Assembly (NCBI RefSeq): GCF_010993775.1
Contig: NZ_WOTO01000011.1
Coordinates: 102,098 to 166,097 of the forward strand
Direction: 5' to 3'
From: Fodinicola feengrottensis
Lineage (GTDB): Bacteria > Actinomycetota > Actinomycetes > Mycobacteriales > HKI-0501
Length of the DNA stretch: 64,000 nt
The translations under genes and the position numbers were made by a program. The stretch's first letter is position 1; each line of letters opens with the position of its first letter. Below, in pieces: positions 9,645 through 18,695 of this stretch. The notes under the pieces are model-generated. The model was not told the origin of the DNA and made no database searches. It saw only the letters and a list, made by a program, of their open reading frames with translations.

Positions 9645-10587
9645 GTGACAACGGGGAATCCAGTAGCGCTCTCGATCGATGTGGGCGGCACCAAGATCGC
9701 GGTCGCGCTCGTCCATGCGGACGGCACGCTCCTGAGCAAACGGCAGGTGCCGACGCCTCGTACGACTGACGGCGAGGAGATCTTCGCGTCGCTGGCCGCC
9801 GCGGTCGCGTCGCTGCACGAGTCGGCGGTCGGCGTGGACGTGGTCGGAGTCGGGCTGGGCTGCGCCGGGCCGGTGGAGCTGCGGTCCGGGACGGTACGTC
9901 GGTGAACATCGCCGGTTGGCGGGACTTCCCGCTTCGCGACCGGGTCGCCGAAATCCTGCCGCGGCTGCCGGTGTGTGCTGCTCGGTGACGGGCTGGCGAT
10001 CGCGCTGGGGGAGCATCGGTATGGCGCGGCCCGCGGGACCGCGTCGTCGATGTCGATGGTGGTCTCGACGGGCGTCGGCGGCGGGCTGGTGCTCGATGGC
10101 CAGCCGTATCCGGGACCAAGCGGCAACGCCGGCCACATCGGCCACATCATCGTGCAGGTGGGCGGCGACCCGTGCCCGTGCGGCAGCCACGGCTGCCTCG
10201 AGACGATCGCCTCCGGTACGAACATCGCCCGGTGGGCGCTCGCCCAGGGCTGGCAGCCGTCGTCGGACTCCACCGCCCGCGGCGTTTTCGCCGACGCCGC
10301 CTGCCGGTGACGCGGTGGCGACCGCGTCGATCGACCGGGCTGGCGACGCGCTGGGCGCCGCGATCGTGTCGGCTGGCGCGATGGTCGACCTCGACCGGGT
10401 GGTGATCGGCGGCGGCGTCGCCCAGGCCGGCGCGCCGTTCTTCGACGCCGTACGAGCCGGCCTCCACTCGTACGCCGGAATGCCGTTCGTCCAGCGGATC
10501 GAGATCGTCCCCGCTGAGCTGGGCACCACCACCGCCGGCCTCGCCGGCGCCGCCGCCCTCGCCTTCGACCGAGCCGCCACCGGCTAG
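9645..10587 (+). CDS. ROK-family sugar kinase, with several frame changes
   Basis: Predicted ATP-dependent kinase for an imported sugar. The GTG at 9645 starts the phosphate-binding motif SIDVGGTKIAVALVHADG. A frame change near 9900 leads to VNIAGWRDFPLRDRV, another near 9975 to the ADP/sugar-binding core (STGVGGGLVLDG, GHIGHI, and the zinc-type CPCGSHGCLET near 10175). A third, near 10305, leads to VVIGGGVAQAGAPFF and the C-terminus. There is no helix-turn-helix, so it is an enzyme and not a repressor. It is 7 nt after the permease gene and presumably in the same operon. With at least three breaks it may be non-functional, or the sequence may be in error here. Confidence 0.75.
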
Positions 10588-10604
10588 CCGCGCTCCGACC
10601 GCAT

Positions 10605-10670
10605 GCGGCGCAAAACTGTCGTACCCACCCGTAAAAATCACCCCCCACCCAAAAGGGCGGGGGGCGGGTT
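10605..10670 (-). repeat. Intergenic hairpin-plus-tail element, copy A (inverted)
   Basis: Read on the minus strand: GC hairpin (10639-10670, CCCCCCACCC / GGGCGGGGGG with an AAAA loop), about 15 nt, then the tail GTACGACAGTTTTGCG at 10605-10624. It is one of five copies in the window and pairs head-to-head with copy B. It lies between convergent genes, so it may also end transcription. Confidence 0.8.
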
Positions 10671-10710
10671 TGAGGAAAGCTAACCTACTCAAAATCAGAC
10701 GTCTGCCTCA

Positions 10711-10781
10711 CACCCACCCCCCGCCCGTTCAAAGGGAGGGGGCTAGAAAACAGCACACGTACGACAATTTCGCGCCGCACC
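10711..10781 (+). repeat. Intergenic hairpin-plus-tail element, copy B
   Basis: Hairpin at 10711-10742 (ACCCACCCCCCGCCC, loop, AAAGGGAGGGGG), 16 nt, then the tail GTACGACAATTTCGCG at 10759-10781. It is almost identical over its full length to copy C, about 33 kb away, including the AAAACAG between hairpin and tail. With copy A it makes an inverted pair of about 175 bp, similar in layout to REP/BIME elements. Confidence 0.85.
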
Positions 10782-10848
10782 CTCGACACGCCGAGCCGTG
10801 ACACGCCAGAGCGGCATACGAGTGCGCCTCGAGAGGGCGGCGTTAGCC

Positions 10849-11462
10849 TCAGGCGAAGGCGTCCAGGAACTCGCGCAGGCCGCGGCGGGCCAGTTGGTCG
10901 GCCTGGCGGGTGGTTTCGGGCAGCCGGTAGGTCGGGCACAGCTTCAGCACGGCCTCGCAGGCCGTGTCCAGGTCGATCCGATATCCGATCGATACGTAGA
11001 CAGGCTTGACACCGGTCTGAGTCCGCAGCGCCCGTCCTACGGTCTCTCCGGCATGCCTGAGCGGAGCCGAGGCGCCACGGTCCGGGCCGGGCTCGGCGGT
11101 GGCGCCGATCACCGGGGCCTTCGCGACGCCGATGGTGGGCAGGTTGGTCAGCGTGCCGATCTGGCAGGCCAGCCCGAACCGGTTGGCGTGCGCGATGCCC
11201 TGGCCGTCGCAGATCAGCAGGTCCGGCCGTACGGTCAGCTTGCTGACCGCCTCGACCAGCGCGGGCACCTGGCGGGGCAGCGTGTCGCCGGTGACCGAGC
11301 GTTGCTCGGATCGACCCACCATCACCGATGTTTCCACCGGTTCCAGGGTGTTCGTGTCGAGCACCACGACAGCGGCCGCCATCAGGCCGGTCGCCTCGTC
11401 GTACGCGGCATCCAGGCCAGGCCTGCCGCGGTGTGGACTGGCCGAGGGTGGTCATCGGTCAT
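10849..11462 (-). CDS. nfi: Endonuclease V (deoxyinosine 3'-endonuclease), N-terminus frameshifted
   Basis: DNA-repair nuclease family that nicks DNA 3' to deoxyinosine. The clear core runs from MAAAVVVLDTNTLEP to the end: LLICDGQGIAHANRFGLA (metal-binding Asp), TIGVAKAPVIG, PVYVSIGYRIDLDTA and YRLPETTRQAD all match the family. The N-terminal first strand with its Asp (DAAYDEATGL) is in another frame just upstream, joined to an ATG at 11462 (MTDDHPRPVHTAAGLAW), so one indel near 11400 is inferred. The segment that in E. coli Nfi reads SFREYPALL reads LPRQVPALV here, so the usual catalytic Glu seems to be Gln. It is convergent with the ROK kinase across the repeat pair. Confidence 0.8.
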
Positions 11463-11739
11463 GTCAAGCACCGCGGTATGCCGGAAATGTGGCCCACTCA
11501 TGACGTTCCGTGGTGGGCCGTACACGGCGGGCACGCGCATAGCAAGGGACGCTAGCGACCCGAAGCCGTTTTGGGCAGCCCCCTGGGCCAGGTTTCTCCC
11601 ATATGCCGGGATATTGATGCTCCTGAGACCCAAAGAGACTCCTGTGACGAACTACTTTCCGTGCAAAACGGACCTTTCGTCGCGTGATCGAAAGGTCAAG
11701 AGGGACCGTTGGGGCGTTGGTCACAGCTACCGGCCGTGG

Positions 11740-12734
11740 TCAGTGGTAAAGAGCGGGTCGGGTTGGCAGGTCCACTGGTACGGGTCCGCCACTACTCTGC
11801 GAAGCGATGCACGCGTCCGCGACCACCGCGGTGGCGTAACCGTCCCAAGCGCTTGGTCCGTCCTGCCGGCCGGACCGGACCGCGACCAACCAGTCCCGGA
11901 GCTGCGCCCCCGGTAAGCCGGCGCGAACCGTTCCACGAAACCGGGCGTGACCGGCGTGACCAACTGGTTGTCCGTACGCACCTGGAGCCCGGACGGCATG
12001 CCCATGCTGACCGTGCCGCGCTCCAGCACCAGTTCGGCCCGGACCTCGTAGCCGTAGTGAGCGCGAGCGAAGAACTCCACGTCCGCGACCAGTCCGTCGG
12101 ACGTACGCAGCAGGATCAGCTGCGGGTCATGGATGTCCTCCAGCACCGACCGCCCGTGCACCGCGGTCGCCTCGACGATCTCGGTGCCGGTCAGCCAGCG
12201 CAGGATGTCGATCTCGTGGGACACCGAGCTGGTGATCATCCAGGCACTGTGAAAGTCGGCGCCGGCCGACGGGTTGCGGTGCACACAGTGCATGAGCAGC
12301 GGCGATCCGAGGTTTCCGGCTTCCAGTGCGGCCTTCATTCGCCGGTAGTCGGCGTCGTAGCGGCGCATGAACCCGACCTGGATCAGCCGCCGGCCCATCT
12401 CCTGCTCAGCGGCCAGGATCCGGCCGGCCGCCGACGCTTGCGGAGCGAGCGGCTTCTCGCACAGCACCGGCTTGCCGAGCTCGAGGCAGGCCAGCGCGTA
12501 CGGCTCGTGGGTGCTGTCGGCGGAGGCGATGACGACCGCGTCCACATCGGCGTCGGTGATCACCGAGATCGGGTCGTCGGTAGCCTCGGTGCCGATTCGG
12601 TCGGCCAGCGCGGCGGCCCGGGTGAGATCGATGTCGGCGACCGCGGCCACCTCGCAGCCGAGCTCGAAAGCGAGTGTCTCGCCGTGGTGGACGCCCATCG
12701 CGCCGGCCCCGATCAGACCAATCCGGATGCTCAT
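11740..12734 (-). CDS. Gfo/Idh/MocA oxidoreductase, inositol-dehydrogenase-like, C-terminus frameshifted
   Basis: NAD(P)-dependent oxidoreductase, probably acting on myo-inositol or a related cyclitol or sugar. Rossmann motif GLIGAGAMGVHH is at the N-terminus; the catalytic-lysine motif CEKPLA is near residue 95; the substrate-domain motif SHEIDILRWLTG near residue 170 matches inositol 2-dehydrogenases. At a G run near 11910 the frame changes and the conserved-looking end (GAQLRDWLVAVRSG, then DACIASQSSGGPVPV) finishes at 11740. Its ATG overlaps the iolB stop (12731-12734), so the two are coupled. The iolB pairing supports the inositol assignment, but Gfo/Idh substrates are hard to call. Confidence 0.85.
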
Positions 12735-13634
12735 CGCGCGCCGCCCATCGGCAGTCGCGGGTCGACGTCCTGATCCGGCCACTGGCCGCGGATCCAGCCG
12801 TAATCCGGGTCATCGCGGATCAGCCAGGCCCGGTCGGCGGACGGCCCGGCCATCACGTTCAGGTAGTACAGGTCGTAGCCGGGGGTGGTGCGGTCGACGG
12901 CCCATGCCAGCCGTGCGGCACACAGACGACATCGCCGGGTCGTACGGCCGCGAGCACGTCGACCGGCCGCGCTCAGCCGTCCCGTACACCCGGTGGAAAC
13001 CGAAAGCGCCGGCGTCACCACCAGCGTGAATAGCCTCCGATCGCAGGTCGAAGTAGTAGATCTCCTCCAGCTCCGACTCCTGGCCGGGCAGGTCCTCGTC
13101 GTGCTTGTGCGGCGGGTACGACGACCAGTTGCCGGCCGGCGTGATCACCTCGACCGCGATCAGCCGGTCGGCCGGAAATACCCCGGCCGCACAGAAGTTG
13201 TGCACCTGCCGGCTGCAGGCGCCGGCTCCGCGCAGCTCAACGGGCACCTCGGCGGCCGGCACGTACCGCGCTTCGAGCCGGTTTTCGCAGCGCGCGGAGA
13301 CCAGTGCCAACCGGATTGGGCTGGCGGCCTGTACGCGTACGGACGAATCCCGGGGCGCGTAGACGAAGTCGGACGGCCCGTCGAAGACCGACGCGCGGCC
13401 GGTCAGCTCTGCCTTCACGTCGTCACACTCGAGGGCACACCCGCCGCCGGCCAGGGACAGCACCGCCATCTCGTCGTCGCCGGTCCGCCACTCGTACGAG
13501 CCACCCGCCGGCAGGTCGAGGATCCGCAGCCCGCTGTACGCCCAGCCGGCCCGCTCCGGGGTCAGCTCCAGCTCGTACGTGTCGGTGGCCAGCGATCCGG
13601 CCGGGTGATGCAGGGAGGCGACCATGCGCTCCAT
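12731..13634 (-). CDS. iolB: 5-deoxy-glucuronate isomerase IolB, frameshifted in the C-terminal half
   Basis: Converts 5-deoxy-glucuronate to 5-dehydro-2-deoxy-gluconate in myo-inositol breakdown. The two-cupin fold is recognisable: YSGLRILDLPAGGSYEW, then VEVITPAGNWSSYPPHKHD with metal-ligand histidines, then ELEEIYYFDL. Beyond about 12960 the frame changes, and two short segments restore the family end (VCVPHGWHG, then GYDLYYLNVMAG and DDPDYGWIRGQWP). The start is ATG 13634; ATG 13625 is an alternative. It is divergent from parA, 90 bp away. The other iol genes (iolC, D, E, A) are not in the window. Confidence 0.87.
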
Positions 13635-13724
13635 CCTCACACGCCTGCCGGACGGGGTCGGTGCCGACAGATCCGATCTTGAAGCAGGGGTGCGCGGAGC
13701 CCGTTTCGCGGTAATCTCACGCCC

Positions 13725-14527
13725 GTGCTCACCCTCGCTGTCCTGAGCCTCAAGGGTGGGGTCGGCAAGACGACGGTCGTGTTGGGCCTCGCCGGCGCCG
13801 CCCTGCAACGAGGCCTGCGCACCCTGGTCGTCGACCTGGATCCACAGGCCAACGCGACTTTCGCGTTGGAGCCGGCGGAAACCTCGTACACCGTGGCCGA
13901 CGTGCTGCTTGGCGGCCGGAACCAGCTCGCCGGCGCGGTCGCGCCCTCTGGCTGGGGACCGGCGCTGGAGGTGCTGGTTGGCTCGGACGGCACCGAGGCC
14001 GCGAACGCGCCCGACCCCAGTGCCCGCAAGCTCAGCCGGCTGCGCACCGCACTGTCCACAGTGGACGGCAAGGACGGCTACGACCTGGTGCTGCTGGACT
14101 GCCCGCCGTCGCTAGGGCAGCTGACCCGAGGCGCCCTGGTGGCCGCCCAACGGGCGATGCTGGTGACCGACCCGTCGGTCTTCGCGGTCGCCGGTACGCG
14201 CCGGGCCTTTGACGCGGTTCAGGCCGAGCGCAAGGCGCACAACGCCGAGCTGCAGCCGCTGGGTGTGTTGGTCAACCGCTTCCGGGCCAGGTCGGCCGAG
14301 CACGAATACCGGATCGGCGAACTGCGCGAGCTGTTCGGGCCGCTGGTGCTGACCACCTTGCTGCCGGAGCGGTCCGCGGTGCAGCAGGCGCAGGGCGCCG
14401 CCGTGCCGGTGCAGCGCTGGCCCACCCCGGCGGCCGGGAGATCGCGGCCGCGTTCGAACACCTGCTGGACAGGGTTTTACGAAGCTCTAAGAAACGTCCC
14501 GGTACCGCCAGGGCGACTGGGGCGTAG
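13725..14527 (+). CDS. Orphan ParA/Soj-like ATPase, frameshifted at the C-terminus
   Basis: Deviant-Walker ATPase. GTG start at 13725. KGGVGKTT is at about residues 10-17, VVDLDPQANAT at about 37, and VLLDCPPSLG at about 125: the full ParA signature with both lysines. At about 14437 the frame changes to EIAAAFEHLLDRVL and stops at 14525-14527. No parB and no parS-like cluster are visible, and it stands alone before a sigma factor, so it is more likely a polar-positioning or regulatory ATPase than the chromosome partition protein. The frameshift only affects the last 35 residues. Confidence 0.88.
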
Positions 14528-14838
14528 ATCACATCTGCCCTGTCATCCGAATCCCCGTCATCGCCGCTTACGTTTGTCGTGAAGCTGGGGTAAAGCGGGT
14601 TTGTGCAGGCAGGCGCACTGATCACGCTGGCTGATCGGCGAACTGAACCGAACGGGCTGCCCACACGTACGTCCGTCAGGAGATGAAGGTCACCTGAGAA
14701 CGGCCTGAGAGTTCCGTCATCAATTCCCCTTTGCGCCGTCTGACCTGCAGAGACTGTCCTCACAGAGGCAGCCAGGCCGGGAATCTGTGGACCCACCCGG
14801 CCGTTGTGGATGTACGAAGGCGGCACCGGGAGGCAACA
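14528..14838 (+). other. Intergenic region upstream of the sigma-factor gene
   Basis: 311 bp without a supported gene. It must carry the sigma-factor promoter. I see a GTTT...GGGTAA pair (about 14571-14595) resembling SigB/SigF-type promoters, but its 12-base spacer is short, so I do not call it. No other repeat or structure stands out. Confidence 0.4.
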
Positions 14839-15869
14839 ATGGCAGCTTCAGATACTCAAGTGATGGAACGTCCGCGCACTCGGCGCGTAGTTGATCGTAC
14901 CTCGGACCACGGCGACACCTCTGCGGATCTTGTACGCGTCTACCTGGACGGTATCTCGGCAACGGCCCTGCTGTCCGCCGAGGAAGAGGTCGCGCTGTCC
15001 CAGCGGATTGAGGCCGGCGTGTACGCCGACCAGCTGCTTTCCGATGTGACCGCGGCGCTCGGGCAGCGGCCCGAGCCGCGGCACGAGGCCGAGTTGCCGT
15101 CCGGCAAGACCGCCACGGTGGCGGACCTGCGGGCGGTGGCGGCCGACGGCGAGCAGGCCCGGCAGCACTTCCTGGCCGCGAACCTGCGGCTGGTGGTGTC
15201 GGTGGCCCGCAAGTACCCGCGCAGCCAGATGTCCCTGCTGGACCTGATCCAGGAGGGCAACCTCGGACTGATCAGGGCCGTGGAGAAGTTCGATTACCAG
15301 CGCGGCTTCAAGTTCTCGACGTACGCGACCTGGTGGATCCGGCAGTCGATCTCGCGCGCCATCGCGCAGAGCGGTCGGACCATCAGGCTCCCCGTCCACC
15401 TGGGGGCGAGGAAGTGGGCCGGATGACCCGGGCCCGCCGCGACCTGACCCGTGAGCTGGGCCGCGACCCGGTCGACGCCGAGGTCGCCAACGCCGTCGGC
15501 GTGACGGTGGCCCGGATCGAGGAACTGACCCGGCTGGCCAAGGATCCGGTCAGCCTGCAGTCCCCGGTCGGCGACGACGAGGAGTCGGCGCTGGAGGACT
15601 TCGTCAAGGACGCGCTTATCCCCGGCCCCGAGGACATCGTCCTGGAGTCGTACGCGAACAGCGATCTGCACCGGTTGGTCGAGCGGCTCGACGATCGGTC
15701 GGCCGCGGTCGTACGCGCGCGCTACGGCATGGACGACGGCGAGACGCACACCTTCGCCGAGATCGGCACCCGGCTCGGGTTGTCCCGGGCCAGGATTCAG
15801 CAGATCGAGCGGGAGGCCATCGGGCAGCTTCGCCGGCTGGCCGCCGAGTCCGGAGTGGACGCGGCGTAA
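14839..15869 (+). CDS. Group-2 sigma-70 factor (SigB/HrdD-like), frameshifted
   Basis: RNA polymerase sigma factor of the primary-like, non-essential group (about 343 residues). ATG 14839 has GGGAGG upstream. Region 1.2 ([21 protein letters not shown]), region 2 ([20 protein letters not shown], then [16 protein letters not shown], the promoter-melting segment) and region 4 ([35 protein letters not shown]) are all present. It lacks the long N-terminal region 1.1 of HrdB. A G run at about 15402-15407 breaks the frame right after [10 protein letters not shown]; the second frame continues with region 3. Followed by a strong terminator. Probably a stress or developmental sigma factor. Confidence 0.92.
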
Positions 15870-15881
15870 TCCGGTTCGGAC

Positions 15882-15921
15882 AAAATCCGCCGCCCTTTTT
15901 CCAAGGTGGCGGATTTTGTTT
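15882..15921 (+). terminator. Rho-independent terminator after the sigma-factor gene
   Basis: Perfect 10-bp inverted repeat AAAATCCGCC (15882-15891) / GGCGGATTTT (15908-15917) followed by GTTTTC, 13 bp after the stop codon. This is the clearest classical terminator in the window. Confidence 0.9.
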
Positions 15922-16022
15922 TCTTCTGCGATGTCTCATGTGGACCGTGGCACAACCGGAACAGAGCGCCGGTCGCGAATGTTCTGCTGATGCGAAGGTT
16001 GTCGGCCAACGGCGGGAGTTTC

Positions 16023-16058
16023 ATGATGCTGGTCTTTACCCGTACAGATCAGCGATGA
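16023..16058 (+). CDS. Possible 11-codon leader peptide coupled to the ROK glucokinase
   Basis: ATG ATG at 16023, preceded by GGCGGGAG at a good distance, opens MMLVFTRTDQR and stops at 16056-16058, overlapping the kinase ATG (16055) as ATGA. The kinase itself has no ribosome site, so this short frame could deliver ribosomes to it. Alternatively it is the true start of the kinase with an indel, given the many frame errors around. Low certainty. Confidence 0.3.
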   Translation: MMLVFTRTDQR

Positions 16059-17089
16059 ACACCCCGCGCGGGTATTTGCCCGTTCCGCCGCTGCTCACCG
16101 TCGGCATCGACATCGGTGGCACCAAGGTCGCCGCCGGAGTCGTCGACCCGGACGGTCGCGTTCTCTCCCAGCTGCGCCGGGAAACGCCGACTCGCAGCCC
16201 GCAGGCGGTGGAAGACACCATCGCCGAGTTGGTCTTCGAGCTTTCCGACGACCACGACATCCACGCGGTCGGGATCGGCGCCGCCGGTTTCGTGGACGCG
16301 AGCCGGTCGTCGGTGTTGTTCAGCCCGCACCTGGCCTGGCGGCACGAGCCGTTGCGGGACGCCGTCAGCCGCCGACTGCGGTTGCCGGTGGCGGTCGACA
16401 ACGACGCCAACGCGGCCGCCTGGGCCGAGCTGAGGTTCGGCGCCGGAGTCGGAGAGGACCACATGGTGCTGGTCAACCTCGGCACCGGCATTGGCGGCGC
16501 GCTGGTCGTGGGTGGGTCGGTGCTGCGCGGAAAGTACGGGATCGCCGGCGAGTTCGGGCACATGCAGGTCGTGCCGGCCGGTCATCGCTGCGAGTGCGGG
16601 AACCGCGGCTGCTGGGAGCAGTACGCGAGCGGCAACGCGCTCGTACGGGAGGCCCGCGGGCTGGCCGCCGCGAACTCTCCGGTCGCGCAGGACCTGCTGG
16701 AACGGGTCGCCGGTGACGTGTCCGCGATCAGCGGTCCGTTGATCACCGAGATGGCCCGCGGCGGCGACCGGGCCGCGATGGAGCTGTTCGACGAGATCGG
16801 GCACTGGCTCGGCGTCGGCATCGCCAATCTCGCGTCCGCTTTCGACCCCGGACTTTTCGTTATCGGCGGCGGGGTCTCCGACGCTGGCGACCTGCTGTTG
16901 ACCCCCGCCCGGGAAGCTTTCAAGCGCAGCCTGTCCGGTCGCGGCTTTCGACCGGAGGCCCGGATCGTACGAGCCAAACTCGGCGGCAACGCGGGCCTGA
17001 TCGGCGCCGCCGACCTGGCCCGCCCGCTGGCCCGCCGCTTTCGCCGGGCCCGCCGCCGGCGGGCCCGTTCGCGTGAACGGCTGATCTGA
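16055..17089 (+). CDS. ROK-family glucokinase
   Basis: Phosphorylates glucose to glucose-6-phosphate. The intact frame has all ROK kinase motifs: TVGIDIGGTKVAAGVV near the start, VDNDANAAAWAE near residue 120, NLGTGIGGALVVGG, and the zinc motif CECGNRGCWEQYASG near residue 190. It closely matches actinobacterial GlkA-type kinases in length and has no DNA-binding domain. The C-terminus is unusually arginine-rich (ARRFRRARRRRARSRER). ATG 16055 lacks a ribosome site; the short upstream frame may supply coupling. In this group glucokinase often also takes part in catabolite control. Confidence 0.9.
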   Translation: MNTPRGYLPVPPLLTVGIDIGGTKVAAGVVDPDGRVLSQLRRETPTRSPQAVEDTIAELVFELSDDHDIHAVGIGAAGFVDASRSSVLFSPHLAWRHEPLRDAVSRRLRLPVAVDNDANAAAWAELRFGAGVGEDHMVLVNLGTGIGGALVVGGSVLRGKYGIAGEFGHMQVVPAGHRCECGNRGCWEQYASGNALVREARGLAAANSPVAQDLLERVAGDVSAISGPLITEMARGGDRAAMELFDEIGHWLGVGIANLASAFDPGLFVIGGGVSDAGDLLLTPAREAFKRSLSGRGFRPEARIVRAKLGGNAGLIGAADLARPLARRFRRARRRRARSRERLI

Positions 17090-17286
17090 TCGGACTCTGG
17101 GCGCAGGACACCAGAGGCAGGTCGGGGTGAGTGCCCGCAGAGACGAGATCTTGTCGTTCATCTCTGTCACTTCGCTTCAGCGTTCTGGCGGCCCGTAGTG
17201 GACATCTGGTTCACCACTCATTGACCGGCGGAAATACCCGGCATTACGGTCACCTCCTGCGGTCGCTCGGTCTCGGAGGTCAGTGC

Positions 17287-18647
17287 ATGAAGCTCACTCT
17301 CACTCGTCGGGGACTGGCGGTTGCCGTCGCGCTGCTGACCGCGGCCGGCACGTTGTCCGCCTGCGGCTCCGGCGGTTCGGACGGGAAGACGATCCGGGTC
17401 GTCTACCAGAAGTTCGGGGTGGGCATCCAGCTCGACGCGCATTTCCAGAAAATCAAGAAAGAGTTCGAGACAGCCAACCCCGGGCTGAAGGTCACGCTCG
17501 TACCGGTGAACGCCTCCGAGAACGACTACTACACCAAGGTCAGCCTGATGCAGAAGTCCGCGTCGACCGCTCCGGACGTGGTCTATGAGGACAGTTTCCT
17601 GATCAACTCCGACATCCAGGCCGGCTATCTCCGCCCGCTCGACGACTACCTCGCGAAATGGTCGGACTGGTCGCAGTTCCTGCCCGCCGCACAGGGCGCT
17701 GCCCGTGGTCAGGACGGCAAGACCTACGGCGTACCGACCGACACCGACACCCGCGGACTTTGGTACAACAAACAGCTTTTCGCCAAAGCCGGCCTGCCCA
17801 CCGACTGGCAGCCCAAGACCTGGGACGACGTGCTGGCGGCGGCTCGTACGATCAAGGCCAAACTCGCCGGGGTGACGCCTTTGAACGTCTTCGCCGGTAA
17901 GCCGGCCGGCGCGAGCGGTCGAGCATGCAGGGCCTGGAAATGCTGCTTTACGGAACCGGTGGCACTCTTTACGACGCCAAAACGAAAAAATGGATCGCGC
18001 CGAGCCAGGGATTCACTGACTCGCTGGCCTTTATGCAGACCGTCTACCAACAAGGCCTCGGTCCAACGCCCCAGCAGGCGCTGGATCCGAACAGTTCCGG
18101 AGTGATGTCCGGCCAGCTCATGCCGGCCGGCAAACTCGCCATCAACCTGGATGGCTCGTGGCTGTCCAGTACGTGGTTGCCCAGCGGTGCCCGGCCGTGG
18201 CCGCAGTGGTCGTCGGTGCTGGGCACCGCGGCCATGCCGACCCAGCATGGCCAGGGGCCTGGGAAAGTCAGCATGTCCGGCGGCTGGACCCTCGCGATCA
18301 GTGCCAAGTCGAAGGCGAGTGACACCGCGTTCAAGTTCATTTCGACGGCTCTGAACAAGGAAGGTGCGCTCTCGTACGATCTCGCGGGGGCAGCCGTTCC
18401 GGTGCGTAAGGACGTGGCCGCGGATCCGCGCTATCTCAGCAGCAATCCCACCGCGAAGTTCTGGTCGGCGCTGGTCGGGGTGACCTTCTACCGGCCCGCG
18501 TTGCCCGAATATCCGCGGATCTCCAACGAAATCCAGGTGGCCACCGAGACCGTCATCACCGGCCAGGGCTCGCCGGCGGCCGCGGTGAACGCGTACGCGG
18601 CTTCCCTCAAAGGCATTGTCGGACCGTCGAACGTCGCCGGCGGCTAA
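17287..18647 (+). CDS. Second sugar-binding lipoprotein, paralog of 6494-7853, frameshifted, no permeases
   Basis: Family-1 solute-binding protein with signal peptide and lipobox (TLSAC). ATG 17287 with GGAGG eight bases upstream. It matches the protein at 6494 along its whole length (YQKFG, KVTLVPV, NSDIQAGYL, LPTDWQPKTW, NLDGSWL, AMPTQ, MSGGWTLA). The frame changes at about 17915 and resumes with SSMQGLEMLLYGTG. No permease follows: a strong hairpin comes right after the stop. It may serve the permeases at 7853-9637 with a different ligand, or act as a sensor; this is inference. Confidence 0.87.
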
Positions 18648-18650
18648 CGC

Positions 18651-18684
18651 AAATGCTGGAACAGCGCACGCTGTTCCAGCATTT
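18651..18684. terminator. Bidirectional hairpin terminator
   Basis: Perfect 14-bp stem AAATGCTGGAACAG / CTGTTCCAGCATTT with a 6-nt loop, between the convergent binding-protein and DUF4232 genes. The A/T ends make it suitable for both directions. Confidence 0.85.
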
Positions 18685-18695
18685 CCCAGCGAAAA

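Noticed and set aside
9173..10648. Minus-strand open frame of about 490 codons across the permease and ROK kinase
   Set aside because: Shadow frame; the plus strand has the transporter EAA loop and ROK motifs. The frameshifts in the kinase made it look more attractive than it is.
14571..14595. GTTT...GGGTAA as a SigB/SigF-type promoter for the sigma gene
   Set aside because: The spacer is only about 12 bases, shorter than the usual 14-16, and the start codon is about 245 bp away. Not strong enough to call.
16049..17170. Minus-strand open frame across the ROK glucokinase
   Set aside because: The plus-strand gene is intact with all kinase motifs; the antisense frame shows no family features.
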